A stretch of DNA of 64,000 bases from Pseudovibrio sp. Tun.PSC04-5.I4 (GTDB lineage: Bacteria > Pseudomonadota > Alphaproteobacteria > Rhizobiales > Stappiaceae), in contig NZ_FNLB01000006.1 in NCBI RefSeq assembly GCF_900104145.1, forward strand, positions 827,001 through 891,000, given 5' to 3'. Of this stretch, positions 26,300-35,107 are shown one piece after another. Numbering within the stretch: position 1 is the first letter of the stretch; the number at the start of each line of letters is the position of its first letter. The notes beneath the pieces are model-generated. The model worked only from the letters and a program-made list of their open reading frames with translations. It made no database searches and was not told the origin of the DNA. The position numbers and the translations under genes are program-made.

Positions 26300-27601
26300 G
26301 TGATCTATACAGATAAAACACCACAGCAGTTCCATGGCGAACAGCCGCAAGAAACAGACGTGCTTATCATCGGTGGCGGCATTATTGGGGTGTGTACCGC
26401 GTACTACCTCGCAAAAAAGGGCGTAAACGTCACGCTTTGCGAGAAGGGCCGTGTTGCTGGCGAACAATCCAGCCGTAACTGGGGCTGGATTCGCCAACAA
26501 GGACGCGATGAACCAGAGATTCCTCTTTCCATAGAAGCGCGCCGTTTATGGGCGCAGCTCTGCGAAGAAACAGGAGAAGATCTGGGCTATCAAGCAAACG
26601 GTGTTTATTATCTGGCTGAAAAACCGGGTGATCTGGAGAGTTTCGAGACGTTTGTAAGCCTTGCTCAAAAATACGAGCTGGATACCTGCATGATCTCACG
26701 CGCTCAGGTACATGAGGATATTCAGGGCAAAGCCGGACGTTGGATTGGTGGTATGCACACGGCAAGTGATGGACGCGTCGAACCTGGGCAAGCCACCCTT
26801 GGTATCGCCAAAGCAGCCGAACGACTGGGCGCAGTCCTATGTGAGAATAACGCTGTTCGAACCTTGGTAAAAACTGGTGGTAAAATTACTGGCGCCGTTA
26901 CTGAGCAAGGTGAAATCAAAGCGGCTCAAGTTGTTTTGGCAGGTGGAGCATGGTCCTCCCTGTTCGCATCCAACGCTGGCATTAAGCTGCCTCAGCTTTC
27001 CGTGGAGCTGACGGTAGCTGCCACACAAGCAGTGCCAGATATCTGCCCAGCCAACGCATCAGACAACACATTTGCACTTCGTAGACGTCAGGATGGCGGC
27101 TACACGGTTGCGCTAAAGAACAACCAAACCCATCATGTCGGTTTGGATTCCTTCAAGTTCTTGCGACAGTGGTTGCCAAATATGGCGGAGAATATGAAAG
27201 GCACCAGCGTTAAGCCGGCTGCTCCAAAGCATTATCCAGACCATTGGATGCAAAAGCGCAGCTGGAATGGGGATGAAACCTCTCCTTTTGAGAGAATGCG
27301 GGTTCTCAACTCAAAGCCCAACCAGAAAGAGCTGACTGCTCTGACAGCTGCCTTCGCAGATCGTTTCCCGCAATTAAAAGGCACCAAACTCCAAAGTGCG
27401 TGGGGCGGATTGATTGATGCTATGCCGGACTTTATGCCGGTGATTGATAAGGCTCCAAAACATGAAAACCTCCACATCGTAACAGGGTTCTCTGGTCATG
27501 GTTTTGGCATCGGCCCATCCGTTGGCCGGTTGATGGCAGATGTTCTGACGGGCAAACCTGCAGGTCATGACTTGTCCAGCTTTGCATTTGGTCGCTTTTA
27601 A
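26300..27601 (+). CDS. FAD-dependent oxidoreductase (DadA/sarcosine-oxidase type), copy 2
   Basis: 433-residue paralogue of the preceding gene, with VLIIGGGIIGVCTAYYLAKKG, the same SSRNWGWIRQQGRD segment and a C-terminal GFSGHGFGIGPSVGR. Differences concentrate in the middle substrate domain, for example LKNNQTHHVGLDSFKF here against VSDIHDHYIGKDSFRH in copy 1. This suggests divergence of substrate range rather than simple redundancy (inference). GTG at 26300 is used; no strong ribosome site is seen, so translation may depend on coupling to copy 1. The C-terminus lacks the last 12 residues of copy 1. Confidence 0.86.
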   Translation: MIYTDKTPQQFHGEQPQETDVLIIGGGIIGVCTAYYLAKKGVNVTLCEKGRVAGEQSSRNWGWIRQQGRDEPEIPLSIEARRLWAQLCEETGEDLGYQANGVYYLAEKPGDLESFETFVSLAQKYELDTCMISRAQVHEDIQGKAGRWIGGMHTASDGRVEPGQATLGIAKAAERLGAVLCENNAVRTLVKTGGKITGAVTEQGEIKAAQVVLAGGAWSSLFASNAGIKLPQLSVELTVAATQAVPDICPANASDNTFALRRRQDGGYTVALKNNQTHHVGLDSFKFLRQWLPNMAENMKGTSVKPAAPKHYPDHWMQKRSWNGDETSPFERMRVLNSKPNQKELTALTAAFADRFPQLKGTKLQSAWGGLIDAMPDFMPVIDKAPKHENLHIVTGFSGHGFGIGPSVGRLMADVLTGKPAGHDLSSFAFGRF

Positions 27602-27671
27602 AGTTTATTAGACTTGAGCCGCAAACAACAGACATGAGAGAAATGCTCAAGCTATCCAAAAGAAGAGAGGC

Positions 27672-27691
27672 GTACCCGTGGGTACTCTTTT
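27672..27691 (+). terminator. Possible terminator after the FAD oxidoreductase pair
   Basis: GTACCC (27672-27677) and GGGTAC (27680-27685) form a tight hairpin with a two-base loop, flanked by AAGAGAGGC and TCTTTTCCCC. The T-rich tail makes termination plausible; the very short loop weakens the call. Confidence 0.5.
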
Positions 27692-27794
27692 CCCCTGCAT
27701 TGGTGTAAGCTGAAGAAAAGTTGCCAAATTAACTCTTTAAAACTAGTTATGTAGCAACAATTAGATAACGCATATCGCCAGATCGGGGTTTCCA

Positions 27795-29642
27795 ATGCCA
27801 AACTATCGTTCGCGCACTTCCACACATGGCCGCAATATGGCAGGCGCTCGCGGCCTGTGGCGGGCAACCGGTGTTAAAGAGGGTGACTTCGGCAAACCAA
27901 TTATTGCTGTTGTAAATTCATTCACTCAGTTTGTGCCGGGTCATGTGCATTTGAAAGACCTTGGTCAGCTTGTCGCAAGAGAGATCGAGGCGGCAGGCGG
28001 TATTGCCAAAGAATTCAATACCATCGCTGTGGATGACGGCATCGCAATGGGGCATGATGGCATGCTCTATTCCTTGCCATCCCGCGAGCTGATTGCTGAC
28101 TCCGTTGAATACATGGTCAACGCACATTGCGCCGATGCCATGGTGTGCATTTCCAACTGTGACAAGATCACTCCGGGTATGTTGATGGCCTCCCTGCGCC
28201 TCAATATCCCAACTGTGTTTGTATCTGGTGGACCTATGGAGGCCGGTAAGGTCGTTCTGGCCAACGGCGAAATGCGCAAGGTTGATCTTGTTGATGCCAT
28301 GGTTGCTGCTGCTGATGATAACGTCTCCGATAGCGACGTTGAAGCCATCGAGCGCAGCGCTTGCCCGACTTGTGGGTCTTGTTCTGGCATGTTCACAGCC
28401 AACTCCATGAACTGCCTGATGGAAGCGCTGGGTCTGGCATTGCCGGGCAATGGTTCTACGCTCGCAACCCATGCCGACCGCAAACGCCTGTTTTTAGAGG
28501 CGGGTCATTTGATTGTTGATCTGGCAAAGCGCTACTACGAACAGAATGATGAAAATGTTTTGCCGCGGAACGTTGCCAACTTCAAAGCTTTTGAAAATGC
28601 GATGATCATGGATATCGCCATGGGCGGGTCCACCAATACAGTCTTGCATCTGCTGGCAGCAGCGCAGGAAGGTGAAGTGGACTTCACCATGGAAGACATT
28701 GATCGTCTTTCCCGCAGTGTTCCTGTTCTGTGTAAGGTTGCGCCATCTGTCGCTAACGTGCATATGGAAGACATCCACCGCGCTGGTGGCATCCTTGGTA
28801 TTTTAGGCGAACTGGACCGCGCCGGTCTCATCGATACCTCGGCAAAGTCCGTCCATGCAAAAGATCTGGCCGACGCTCTTGAGCGCTGGGATATCAAACG
28901 CACAGACAGCAAAAGTGTTCGCGAGTTCTTCTCCGCAGCTCCCGGCGGTGTACCAACACAGGTCGCTTTTTCACAAAGCTCCCGTTATGCCGAGGGCGTG
29001 GATGATGACCGCGAAAACGGAGTTATCCGTTCCAAAGAACACGCATTCTCGCTGGATGGCGGTCTGGCTGTTCTTTACGGAAATCTCGCGGAAGATGGCT
29101 GTATCGTAAAAACAGCAGGGGTTGATGACAGCGTTCTTAAGTTCTCCGGTCCTGCCCGTATCTTTGAATCTCAGGATTCATCAGTAAGCGCGATCCTCAC
29201 TGGCAAGGTGAAAGAGGGCGATATCGTTCTCATCCGTTATGAAGGTCCGCGCGGTGGTCCGGGTATGCAAGAAATGCTGTACCCAACCAGCTACCTCAAG
29301 TCCAAAGGGCTCGGCAAAGCTTGTGCGCTCATCACAGATGGTCGCTTCTCTGGTGGCTCTTCAGGCCTGTCTATTGGTCACGTCTCCCCAGAAGCAGCAG
29401 AAGGTGGCAACATCGGTCTGTTGGAAGAAGGCGACATAATCGACATCGACATTCCAAACCGCAAGATCGAAATCCGCGTGTCTGATGAAGTTCTCGCGAC
29501 GCGTCGCGCGGCGATGGAAGCCAAAGGCAAAGACGCCTGGAAACCAGTTGAAAAGCGTAAACGCAAGGTCTCCACAGCACTGAAAGCTTATGCCGCGATG
29601 ACAACCAGCGCAGCAAAAGGCGCGGTTAGGAAAGTCGACTAA
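27795..29642 (+). CDS. ilvD: Dihydroxy-acid dehydratase
   Basis: Fe-S enzyme that dehydrates 2,3-dihydroxy-isovalerate and 2,3-dihydroxy-3-methylvalerate to the 2-oxo acids in valine and isoleucine synthesis. The 615 residues match the usual IlvD length (about 616 in E. coli). N-terminal MPNYRSRTSTHGRNMAGARGLWRATG is typical. Cluster ligands are visible in CISNCDKITPGM and CPTCGSCSGMFTANSMNCL; the conserved LITDGRFSGGSSG lies near residue 515. The start is ATG at 27795. It stands alone between terminators. Gluconate dehydratase (Edd) is excluded by the IlvD-type N-terminus and length. Confidence 0.96.
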   Translation: MPNYRSRTSTHGRNMAGARGLWRATGVKEGDFGKPIIAVVNSFTQFVPGHVHLKDLGQLVAREIEAAGGIAKEFNTIAVDDGIAMGHDGMLYSLPSRELIADSVEYMVNAHCADAMVCISNCDKITPGMLMASLRLNIPTVFVSGGPMEAGKVVLANGEMRKVDLVDAMVAAADDNVSDSDVEAIERSACPTCGSCSGMFTANSMNCLMEALGLALPGNGSTLATHADRKRLFLEAGHLIVDLAKRYYEQNDENVLPRNVANFKAFENAMIMDIAMGGSTNTVLHLLAAAQEGEVDFTMEDIDRLSRSVPVLCKVAPSVANVHMEDIHRAGGILGILGELDRAGLIDTSAKSVHAKDLADALERWDIKRTDSKSVREFFSAAPGGVPTQVAFSQSSRYAEGVDDDRENGVIRSKEHAFSLDGGLAVLYGNLAEDGCIVKTAGVDDSVLKFSGPARIFESQDSSVSAILTGKVKEGDIVLIRYEGPRGGPGMQEMLYPTSYLKSKGLGKACALITDGRFSGGSSGLSIGHVSPEAAEGGNIGLLEEGDIIDIDIPNRKIEIRVSDEVLATRRAAMEAKGKDAWKPVEKRKRKVSTALKAYAAMTTSAAKGAVRKVD

Positions 29643-29665
29643 GCATTCATTCTGCTATAGAATAC

Positions 29666-29695
29666 AAAAAGGCTGCTCACAGGAGCGGCCTTTTT
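29666..29695 (+). terminator. Terminator after ilvD, usable in both directions
   Basis: AAAAAGGC-T-GCTC and GAGC-G-GCCTTTTT pair around a four-base loop (29666-29695). It has an A-run before and a T-run after, so it can also stop the convergent permease transcript. Confidence 0.88.
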
Positions 29696-29716
29696 ACATC
29701 GTGCCCATGAAAGCCT

Positions 29717-30547
29717 TTAGCCCCGCCAGCGCAGCAAAGACTTCTCTGCCCGCCCAATTAGCCAGCTCACGCAAAGGCCCAGCACAGAAAGCATAGCTAC
29801 ACCGGCAATCAGCTGGTCTGTTGCAAAAAGTGAACCTGCCATCAGCACATAAGCGCCAATGCCGTATTCTGCACCAATCATTTCAGCAGCAACCAACAAA
29901 ATGATCGCTATGGAGGCTGAAATGCGTGTACCGGACAGAATTGCAGGGAGTGCGCCCGGCAGGATGATTTTCCAAACAATCGACGTCCATTTCATCCCGA
30001 ACGACTGACCCATGCGGACCAAACCACGGTCCACATTGTCCACGCCGCCATAAGTCGCGATCACAGTGGGGAAGAAGGTACCAAACAAGATCGTGGCAAC
30101 CTTTGAGCCTTCACCAATTCCAAACCAGATGATGAACAGCGGCAACAACGCGATCTTGGGTATGGGGAAGAAAGCAGAGGTCAGCGGCAACAAGCTGGAC
30201 CGCGCCATGGAGAAGAGGCCGATCATCAGGCCAACAAAGATGCCAAGTGCTGTTCCAACGCTCCAACCTAAGATGAGGCGATACAAACTGGCACTCAAAT
30301 GCTGCCAAAGACTACCGGAATTATACAGGTCTATGAAGGCATCAAGCGCTTCAGAAGGCGCAGGCAGAACAAGGTTGCTGATGATGCCATTGCGCGACCC
30401 AAACTCCCAGAACGCGACCAGCACAAAGAAAACCAGCGGTGCGACAAAGCGAACAGGTTGAGGTTTAAACCCACCACCACGAAACGGAACTTTTTTGCGT
30501 GGAACAGGTGTCTTCGTCACCACGGGTGTATCCTTAGACATCGACAT
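29717..30547 (-). CDS. ABC transporter permease (SsuC/TauC-like)
   Basis: Inner-membrane subunit of a sulfonate/nitrate/taurine-type importer; 276 residues with about six TM helices. It contains the BPD_transp_1 features typical of this family: LPAPSEALDAF after TM1, FFPIPKIALLPLFIIWFGIGEGSKV, and the EAA-like loop GQSFGMKWTSIVWKIILPGALPAILSGTR. ATG at 30547 follows AGGGAG and overlaps the ATPase gene by 14 bases; upstream in-frame starts lie deeper in that gene. The substrate is not identifiable from sequence. Confidence 0.88.
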   Translation of the reverse strand: MSMSKDTPVVTKTPVPRKKVPFRGGGFKPQPVRFVAPLVFFVLVAFWEFGSRNGIISNLVLPAPSEALDAFIDLYNSGSLWQHLSASLYRLILGWSVGTALGIFVGLMIGLFSMARSSLLPLTSAFFPIPKIALLPLFIIWFGIGEGSKVATILFGTFFPTVIATYGGVDNVDRGLVRMGQSFGMKWTSIVWKIILPGALPAILSGTRISASIAIILLVAAEMIGAEYGIGAYVLMAGSLFATDQLIAGVAMLSVLGLCVSWLIGRAEKSLLRWRG

Positions 30548-31307
30548 TGGAAAGCTCCCTGTCAGCGGCAAGAGCCTCTTCGCGCATCATATGCCAGAGA
30601 TTATGCTGGACCTCTTCAAGTTCAGCAGCACGGCTTGCACGTTCGTTCAGCGGTATATCGATAGAAACAATCGCACGAATTTTACCGGGCCTGCGGGACA
30701 GGACAATTACTTTGTGCCCAAGGCGTACGGCTTCCGCCAGATTATGCGTCACATAACAAGCTGAGAATTTTTCCCGGCTCCATAATTCAACCAGATCATC
30801 CATCAGCAGCTCGCGGGTCTGGCTATCCAATGCAGAAAGCGGCTCATCCATCAACAAAAAGGCAGGGCTTACCGCGAGCGCACGCGCAATAGCCACCCGT
30901 TGCTTCATGCCACCGGAAAGTTGGCGCGGCAGAGCATCATGGAATTCAGAAAGGTTGGTACGAGCCAAAACATCCTGAATAATCTCCTCACTGCGCGCTT
31001 TGCCAAGGCCATGATCTTCCAGCACCAGCGAGATGTTACCGGCAACAGAGCGCCAGGGCAGCAACGCAAAATCCTGAAAGATGTAGGTGAGGGGATTGAG
31101 AGAATTTTTGGGAGGTTCGCCCGCAATGTAAACGGCACCCTCTTCAGGTTGTTCCAATCCGCCCATTAAACGGAGAAGAGTGGATTTACCACAGCCGGAA
31201 GGGCCGATGATCACTGCGATCTCACCGGGCTCAAACACCAGAGAAATGTCTTTTAGAACCTCAACAGAGCCATAGGAATGGCAGAGGTTTTCTATAGAAA
31301 TCTGCAT
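30534..31307 (-). CDS. ABC transporter ATP-binding protein (SsuB/TauB-like)
   Basis: Cytoplasmic ATPase of 257 residues for the adjacent permease. Walker A is GPSGCGKST (about 35-43), with Q-loop YIFQDFALLPWRSVAGN, signature LSGGMKQR, Walker B FLLMDEPLSALD, and switch His in CYVTHNLAEAVRLG. The pattern LPWRSVAGNI after the Q-loop is characteristic of nitrate/sulfonate/taurine ATPases. Start is ATG at 31307. A stable hairpin separates it from the binding-protein gene. Confidence 0.9.
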   Translation of the reverse strand: MQISIENLCHSYGSVEVLKDISLVFEPGEIAVIIGPSGCGKSTLLRLMGGLEQPEEGAVYIAGEPPKNSLNPLTYIFQDFALLPWRSVAGNISLVLEDHGLGKARSEEIIQDVLARTNLSEFHDALPRQLSGGMKQRVAIARALAVSPAFLLMDEPLSALDSQTRELLMDDLVELWSREKFSACYVTHNLAEAVRLGHKVIVLSRRPGKIRAIVSIDIPLNERASRAAELEEVQHNLWHMMREEALAADRELSNVDV

Positions 31308-31334
31308 TTAATCCAACCGGATTGCATGGGGAAG

Positions 31335-31361
31335 GCATTGCCCGAGAGGTTCGGGCAATGC
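31335..31361 (-). promoter_or_regulatory. Intercistronic hairpin between binding-protein and ATPase genes
   Basis: A perfect 11-base stem, GCATTGCCCGA (31335-31345) with TCGGGCAATGC (31351-31361) and a five-base loop, lies 12 bases past the binding-protein stop. It has no T-run. It probably stabilises the upstream message or partially attenuates downstream genes, giving more binding protein than ATPase, as in many importer operons. Confidence 0.65.
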
Positions 31362-31372
31362 GGAAGATTGGA

Positions 31373-32392
31373 TTAGAGTGTTTCGACGAACTTTGTGTCA
31401 ACAAGCTTGTCCAGCGTTACACCAGTGGGAACCAGATTTTCGCTTCTGAACCACTTCAGCTGATCCTCAATGCTTGCCATATTCAGCGCAGCACCTGCGT
31501 TCAGGCGCATAGCACCATTGCGGATAGAGGGAGCTGCTTTTTCAAAGGGACGATCAGCATAAACGTATTTGTGAATGAGTTTCACCATGTCTTCAGCTGC
31601 CGCATCACCTGCTGTTTTGTCAACAAGAGCTGCATTGAAATCTGCAACACCTTTTGAGTAAGCAGAAAGGAAAGTCTTCACCAGCTCAGGATTGTCTGTG
31701 GTGTTTTTGGTAGAGGTGAAGACCGTCGTGACCTGATAGTTTGGCACGTAGTCAGAAACTCTGCCGATCACTTCAATTTGAGGAGATTTGGAAAGACCTT
31801 TGGCAATGTGCGGTACAATGGACCACGCATCAATCTGACCGCTCTTGAGCGCACCAATAACCGCGCCAACCTTCTGGAGTGGACGGATCTTGATGTCTTT
31901 ACGATCAAATCCTTCCTTATCAGCGATCTTGTGCGCCACGTAATGGAAGGAAGAACCAGCTGTCGTCACACCAAAGCTGTGACCCTTCAAATCCGCAGGG
32001 GATTTCATGCCAGCATCAAAGGCGGTTTTCGAGGCCAGAATCATCTGGCCATCAATGCCTTCTTCTTCCTGCAAAGCGCCGCCGATAACTTTCACAGCGC
32101 CTTTGTCTGCAAGGCTGATGAGACCGCCGGAAATTGCAGTCAACCCAAAGTCAACATCGCCAGAAGCGATCGCCATTGCTATAGGCTGTGCAGCTTGGAA
32201 GAACTTAAATTCTACTTCCAGACCAGCGTCTTTGAAATAACCTTTTTCAAATGCAACAAAGTTTGCAGCGTGAGACGTGAACCGCAGTGCACCCACTGTG
32301 ATTTTCTCTGCTGCCAAAGCTGAAGAGGCAAATGTTCCGGTCAGAACCGTTGCACCCATCAAAACACCGCTTAAAATACCGCGTACTTTCAT
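31373..32392 (-). CDS. ABC transporter substrate-binding protein (SsuA/NMT1-like)
   Basis: Periplasmic receptor of the sulfonate/nitrate-type importer; about 339 residues. Its signal peptide reads MKVRGILSGVLMGATVLTGTFASSALA and ends at A-L-A-A-E. The mature protein has the NMT1/THI5 pattern: KITVGALRF, FVAFEKGYFKDAGLEVEF, and AIASGDVDFGLTAISGG. ATG at 32392 lies six bases after GAGGGG; an ATG two codons earlier would leave no spacing. First gene of the operon; its promoter should lie in 32393-32620. The ligand is unknown: aliphatic sulfonates, taurine, nitrate and pyrimidine precursors are all known for the family. Confidence 0.88.
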   Translation of the reverse strand: MKVRGILSGVLMGATVLTGTFASSALAAEKITVGALRFTSHAANFVAFEKGYFKDAGLEVEFKFFQAAQPIAMAIASGDVDFGLTAISGGLISLADKGAVKVIGGALQEEEGIDGQMILASKTAFDAGMKSPADLKGHSFGVTTAGSSFHYVAHKIADKEGFDRKDIKIRPLQKVGAVIGALKSGQIDAWSIVPHIAKGLSKSPQIEVIGRVSDYVPNYQVTTVFTSTKNTTDNPELVKTFLSAYSKGVADFNAALVDKTAGDAAAEDMVKLIHKYVYADRPFEKAAPSIRNGAMRLNAGAALNMASIEDQLKWFRSENLVPTGVTLDKLVDTKFVETL

Positions 32393-32619
32393 ATCCATCC
32401 CCTCAAAACACCGGCAAACTATAAACTCACCAGCTTTTCATTCAATCTCGCGTAGATAAGTCTTTTACCGCAACCAAAGCCATTTCTGTCTTGCAATATT
32501 CTCAATGTTAACCTGCCTGCAAAAACACTGTGAGACCTGTTGTGCTCAAAAATGTGATTTTGGCGCCATATTGTGTCGTCACGGTGGTTTTTACTTACAA
32601 ACGTGGATATTCCGCAAAA

Positions 32620-32653
32620 AGAAAGGCCAGAGTAGCTTTTGTCACTCTGGCCT
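32620..32653 (-). terminator. trpE(G): Terminator of trpE(G)
   Basis: AGGCCAGAGT (32624-32633) pairs with ACTCTGGCCT (32644-32653) around ten bases. On the minus strand it is followed by TTTCTTTTT. It lies about 40 bases past the trpE(G) stop. Confidence 0.88.
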
Positions 32654-32693
32654 CCCTATACGACTGATTGCTGAGTGAAACTAACTCAGAAGC

Positions 32694-34862
32694 TTATGTG
32701 TGGGCCTTTGCAATCAGCTTTGTCATCACATTCTCAATGATCTTGTGACCCGCATCCTGATCTAAAGACATGATAGATTCGGGATGGAACTGAACGGCAC
32801 TGATTGGCTCACTCTTATGCTCAATTGCCATGATCACCCCGTCTTTGGTTTCTGAAGTCACCTCAAAACAATCTGGTAAGACATCTCGCTTTGCGAACAA
32901 GGAGTGGTAACGACCTACCGTAACAGGAGAGGCGAGGCCATCAAACAAGACCGAATTTGGATTGAAGGAAACCAGCGAAGGTTTACCATGCACTGGTACA
33001 TCGAGCTGACCCAGCTCACCACCAAAGGCTTCCGTAAGAGCTTGAAGGCCCAGACACACACCAAACAGCGGTAGTTTGCGAGCACGAGCGCGTTCAATAG
33101 TTGCCTTGCAGTCAAAATCTGTCGGAGAACCCGGCCCCGGTGACAATACCACCAGATCAGGCAGCACACGGTCAAACACCTCATCAAGCACAGGACTGCG
33201 ATAGGTCACAACCTCTGCCCCTGTTTGGCGGAAGTAGTTCGCCAGCGTATGCACAAAGCTGTCTTCATGGTCCACGAGCAGGATTTTCTTACCCTTACCC
33301 AGCTTGGCTTTTGGGGCTTGTTCGTCGGATTTTTGCGCAAGGCCAGCTTCCCGAATAGCCGTAATCATAGCCGATGCCTTCAGTTCGGTCTCGGCCTCTT
33401 CATCCTCGGGAACGCTATCATAAAGCAGCGTAGCCCCCGCACGGATCTGCGCCACTCCATCTTTGATGCGCACAGTACGAAGGGTCAGGCCCGTGTTCAT
33501 GTCGCCGTTGAACAGCACAGCACCAATTGCACCGCCATACCATGCACGCGGGCTGCGCTCATGGTCCTCAATAAACTGCATAGCCCACCGCTTAGGTGCG
33601 CCGGTAACGGTCACAGCCCATGTATGAGACAGGAAGGCATCCAGCGCATCCTTGCCGTCCAAAAGTGTACCTTCAATGTGGTCAACCGTATGGATCAATC
33701 GGGAATACATCTCGATCTGGCGACGACCAATCACACGCACAGATTCCGGCACACAAATGCGGCTCTTATCGTTGCGGTCTACGTCAGAACACATGGTCAG
33801 CTCGGCTTCATCCTTGGCAGAATTCAGTAGCTTGCGGATCTGTGCTTCATCCTCAATCGCGTTTTTTCCACGGCGAATGGTGCCAGAGATCGGGCAAGTC
33901 TCAACCCGGCGACCACCCGTAATGCGAACATACATTTCTGGTGAAGCTCCAACCAAGTATTCGGAATGACCTAGGTTGATGAAGAAGGAATAAGGTGATG
34001 GATTGATCTGTTGCAATCGTCGGGAAACAGCGGACGGCGGATTGGTACAAGCCTCATAAAAAACTTGCCCAGGAACAGTCTCAAACAGATCACCGCGTTT
34101 GAAGTAATCTACCGCAGAGCGCACCAGATCAGCGTATTCACCCGGCTCATGGTCACCGCGTGCCGGTGTGCCCTCTGCTGCTTTGTAAGGTGTTTCCTCG
34201 CCATCACGAGGCAGGCCATCTGTGGTCTTTGTGTTGACCTCAAAATCGTATTCCAGCACATGGGCTTTGCGGCCATAGTGGTCAACAATCAAGATTTCAT
34301 CCGGCAGAAACAGCACCATGTCCCGCTGGTCATCAGGACGGTCAAGCTTCTGGTTGATCGGCTCAAACTGGAACGTCAGATCATAACCAAAAGCGCCATA
34401 GAGGCCCAACTGATCATCATCACAAGAAAACAGATCAACCAACGCCCGTACAACTGAAAATGTGGAGGGTTGACGGGACCGTTCTTCCTCGGAAAAAGCG
34501 CGATCCGGTGTCTTGATTGTCAGGTCAATGCGATAATCATCGGCCTTGAACTCTGCAATATCTTCATGACCTTCAAGCGCATCCGTGACCGCTGGCATCA
34601 AAACTTTGCCGCGTTCATTCAAGGCTTGAATGGTGATCTTCCGGTCATTGGATTCCACCAGCAAAGGTGGGTTGACCAAGGCCATATCCCAACGGGTATA
34701 ACGCCCCGGATATTCGTAGGAGGAAGAAAGAACGGCACCGCGCTGACGGTCCAGCCGGTCCATCCATTCGCTCGTACCAGCAGCATAATCAGCAACTCGG
34801 CTTTTGCGGCGGATCGTAATGCCGCCTTTGCTCTTATATGTCCGTTCTGCCGTGATCGGCAT
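32694..34862 (-). CDS. trpE(G): Anthranilate synthase, fused components I and II
   Basis: Converts chorismate and glutamine to anthranilate, the first step of tryptophan synthesis. The 722 residues match the fused TrpE(G) of Rhizobium-type bacteria. The N-terminal chorismate-binding part contains CPISGTIRRGKNAIEDE and the segment KDEAELTMCSDVDRNDKSRIC. The C-terminal glutamine amidotransferase (from about residue 525) has the oxyanion and nucleophile motifs SPGPGSP and GVCLGLQ and the triad His-Glu in FHPES. ATG at 34862 has GGAGGA six bases upstream; an in-frame extension to 34970 runs through the attenuator hairpin and is rejected. Expression should be controlled by the trpL leader and terminator upstream. 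Confidence 0.95.
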   Translation of the reverse strand: MPITAERTYKSKGGITIRRKSRVADYAAGTSEWMDRLDRQRGAVLSSSYEYPGRYTRWDMALVNPPLLVESNDRKITIQALNERGKVLMPAVTDALEGHEDIAEFKADDYRIDLTIKTPDRAFSEEERSRQPSTFSVVRALVDLFSCDDDQLGLYGAFGYDLTFQFEPINQKLDRPDDQRDMVLFLPDEILIVDHYGRKAHVLEYDFEVNTKTTDGLPRDGEETPYKAAEGTPARGDHEPGEYADLVRSAVDYFKRGDLFETVPGQVFYEACTNPPSAVSRRLQQINPSPYSFFINLGHSEYLVGASPEMYVRITGGRRVETCPISGTIRRGKNAIEDEAQIRKLLNSAKDEAELTMCSDVDRNDKSRICVPESVRVIGRRQIEMYSRLIHTVDHIEGTLLDGKDALDAFLSHTWAVTVTGAPKRWAMQFIEDHERSPRAWYGGAIGAVLFNGDMNTGLTLRTVRIKDGVAQIRAGATLLYDSVPEDEEAETELKASAMITAIREAGLAQKSDEQAPKAKLGKGKKILLVDHEDSFVHTLANYFRQTGAEVVTYRSPVLDEVFDRVLPDLVVLSPGPGSPTDFDCKATIERARARKLPLFGVCLGLQALTEAFGGELGQLDVPVHGKPSLVSFNPNSVLFDGLASPVTVGRYHSLFAKRDVLPDCFEVTSETKDGVIMAIEHKSEPISAVQFHPESIMSLDQDAGHKIIENVMTKLIAKAHT

Positions 34863-34917
34863 AGTCAATCCTCCGGGTCGTGTGCACCAAAATTCCGATG
34901 TTTGCGAGGCGTCAGAT

Positions 34918-34951
34918 ACAACAAAGCCGCCTGCGAGGAACGCGGCGGCTT
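34918..34951 (-). promoter_or_regulatory. Transcription attenuator of trpE(G)
   Basis: On the minus strand AAGCCGCC (34951-34944) pairs with GGCGGCTT (34931-34924) around a 12-base interior, followed by TTTGTTGT. This is an intrinsic terminator between the Trp-Trp leader peptide and trpE(G). Stalling at the two Trp codons should favour an alternative fold and readthrough. The competing antiterminator pairing was not worked out in full. Confidence 0.8.
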
Positions 34952-34991
34952 GGATATTACAGGTCTGCAAGACATGCGTGATCAGCCACCG

Positions 34992-35039
34992 TTAACGGCG
35001 CCACCAACACTGCATATTTTGAGAGTGCATAGTCATCAT
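34992..35039 (-). CDS. trpL: trp operon leader peptide (Trp-Trp)
   Basis: A 15-codon reading frame, MMTMHSQNMQCWWRR, ends at TAA 34992-34994 and contains two adjacent Trp codons (35001-35006). It lies 130 bases upstream of trpE(G) and 41 bases before an intrinsic terminator, the standard layout for ribosome-mediated attenuation. The Sinorhizobium meliloti leader peptide is similar in size and in its Q-N...W-W-x-R ending. As in that species the mRNA may be nearly leaderless: a TTGCAC/ATAAGA-like promoter at 35074-35047 would start transcription close to the first ATG. In-frame ATGs at 35036 and 35030 are alternative starts. Confidence 0.82.
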   Translation of the reverse strand: MMTMHSQNMQCWWRR

Positions 35040-35046
35040 GGCAGTT

Positions 35047-35074
35047 TCTTATCGCAACGAGAGGGGAGGTGCAA
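35047..35074 (-). promoter_or_regulatory. Candidate trp promoter
   Basis: On the minus strand TTGCAC (35074-35069) is followed after 16 bases by ATAAGA (35052-35047), placing a start site near 35040, next to the leader-peptide ATG. The TTGCACC element is also one arm of an inverted repeat with GGTGCAA read from 35095-35089, which may be an operator or the end of the upstream argE transcript. Confidence 0.45.
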
Positions 35075-35107
35075 CTGCTGAAAACAAATTGCACCCATTC
35101 CTCTTGC

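Noticed and set aside
34863..34970. N-terminal extension of trpE(G) by 36 codons
   Set aside because: The extension reads through the attenuator hairpin, and the ATG at 34862 has a proper ribosome site and matches family length.
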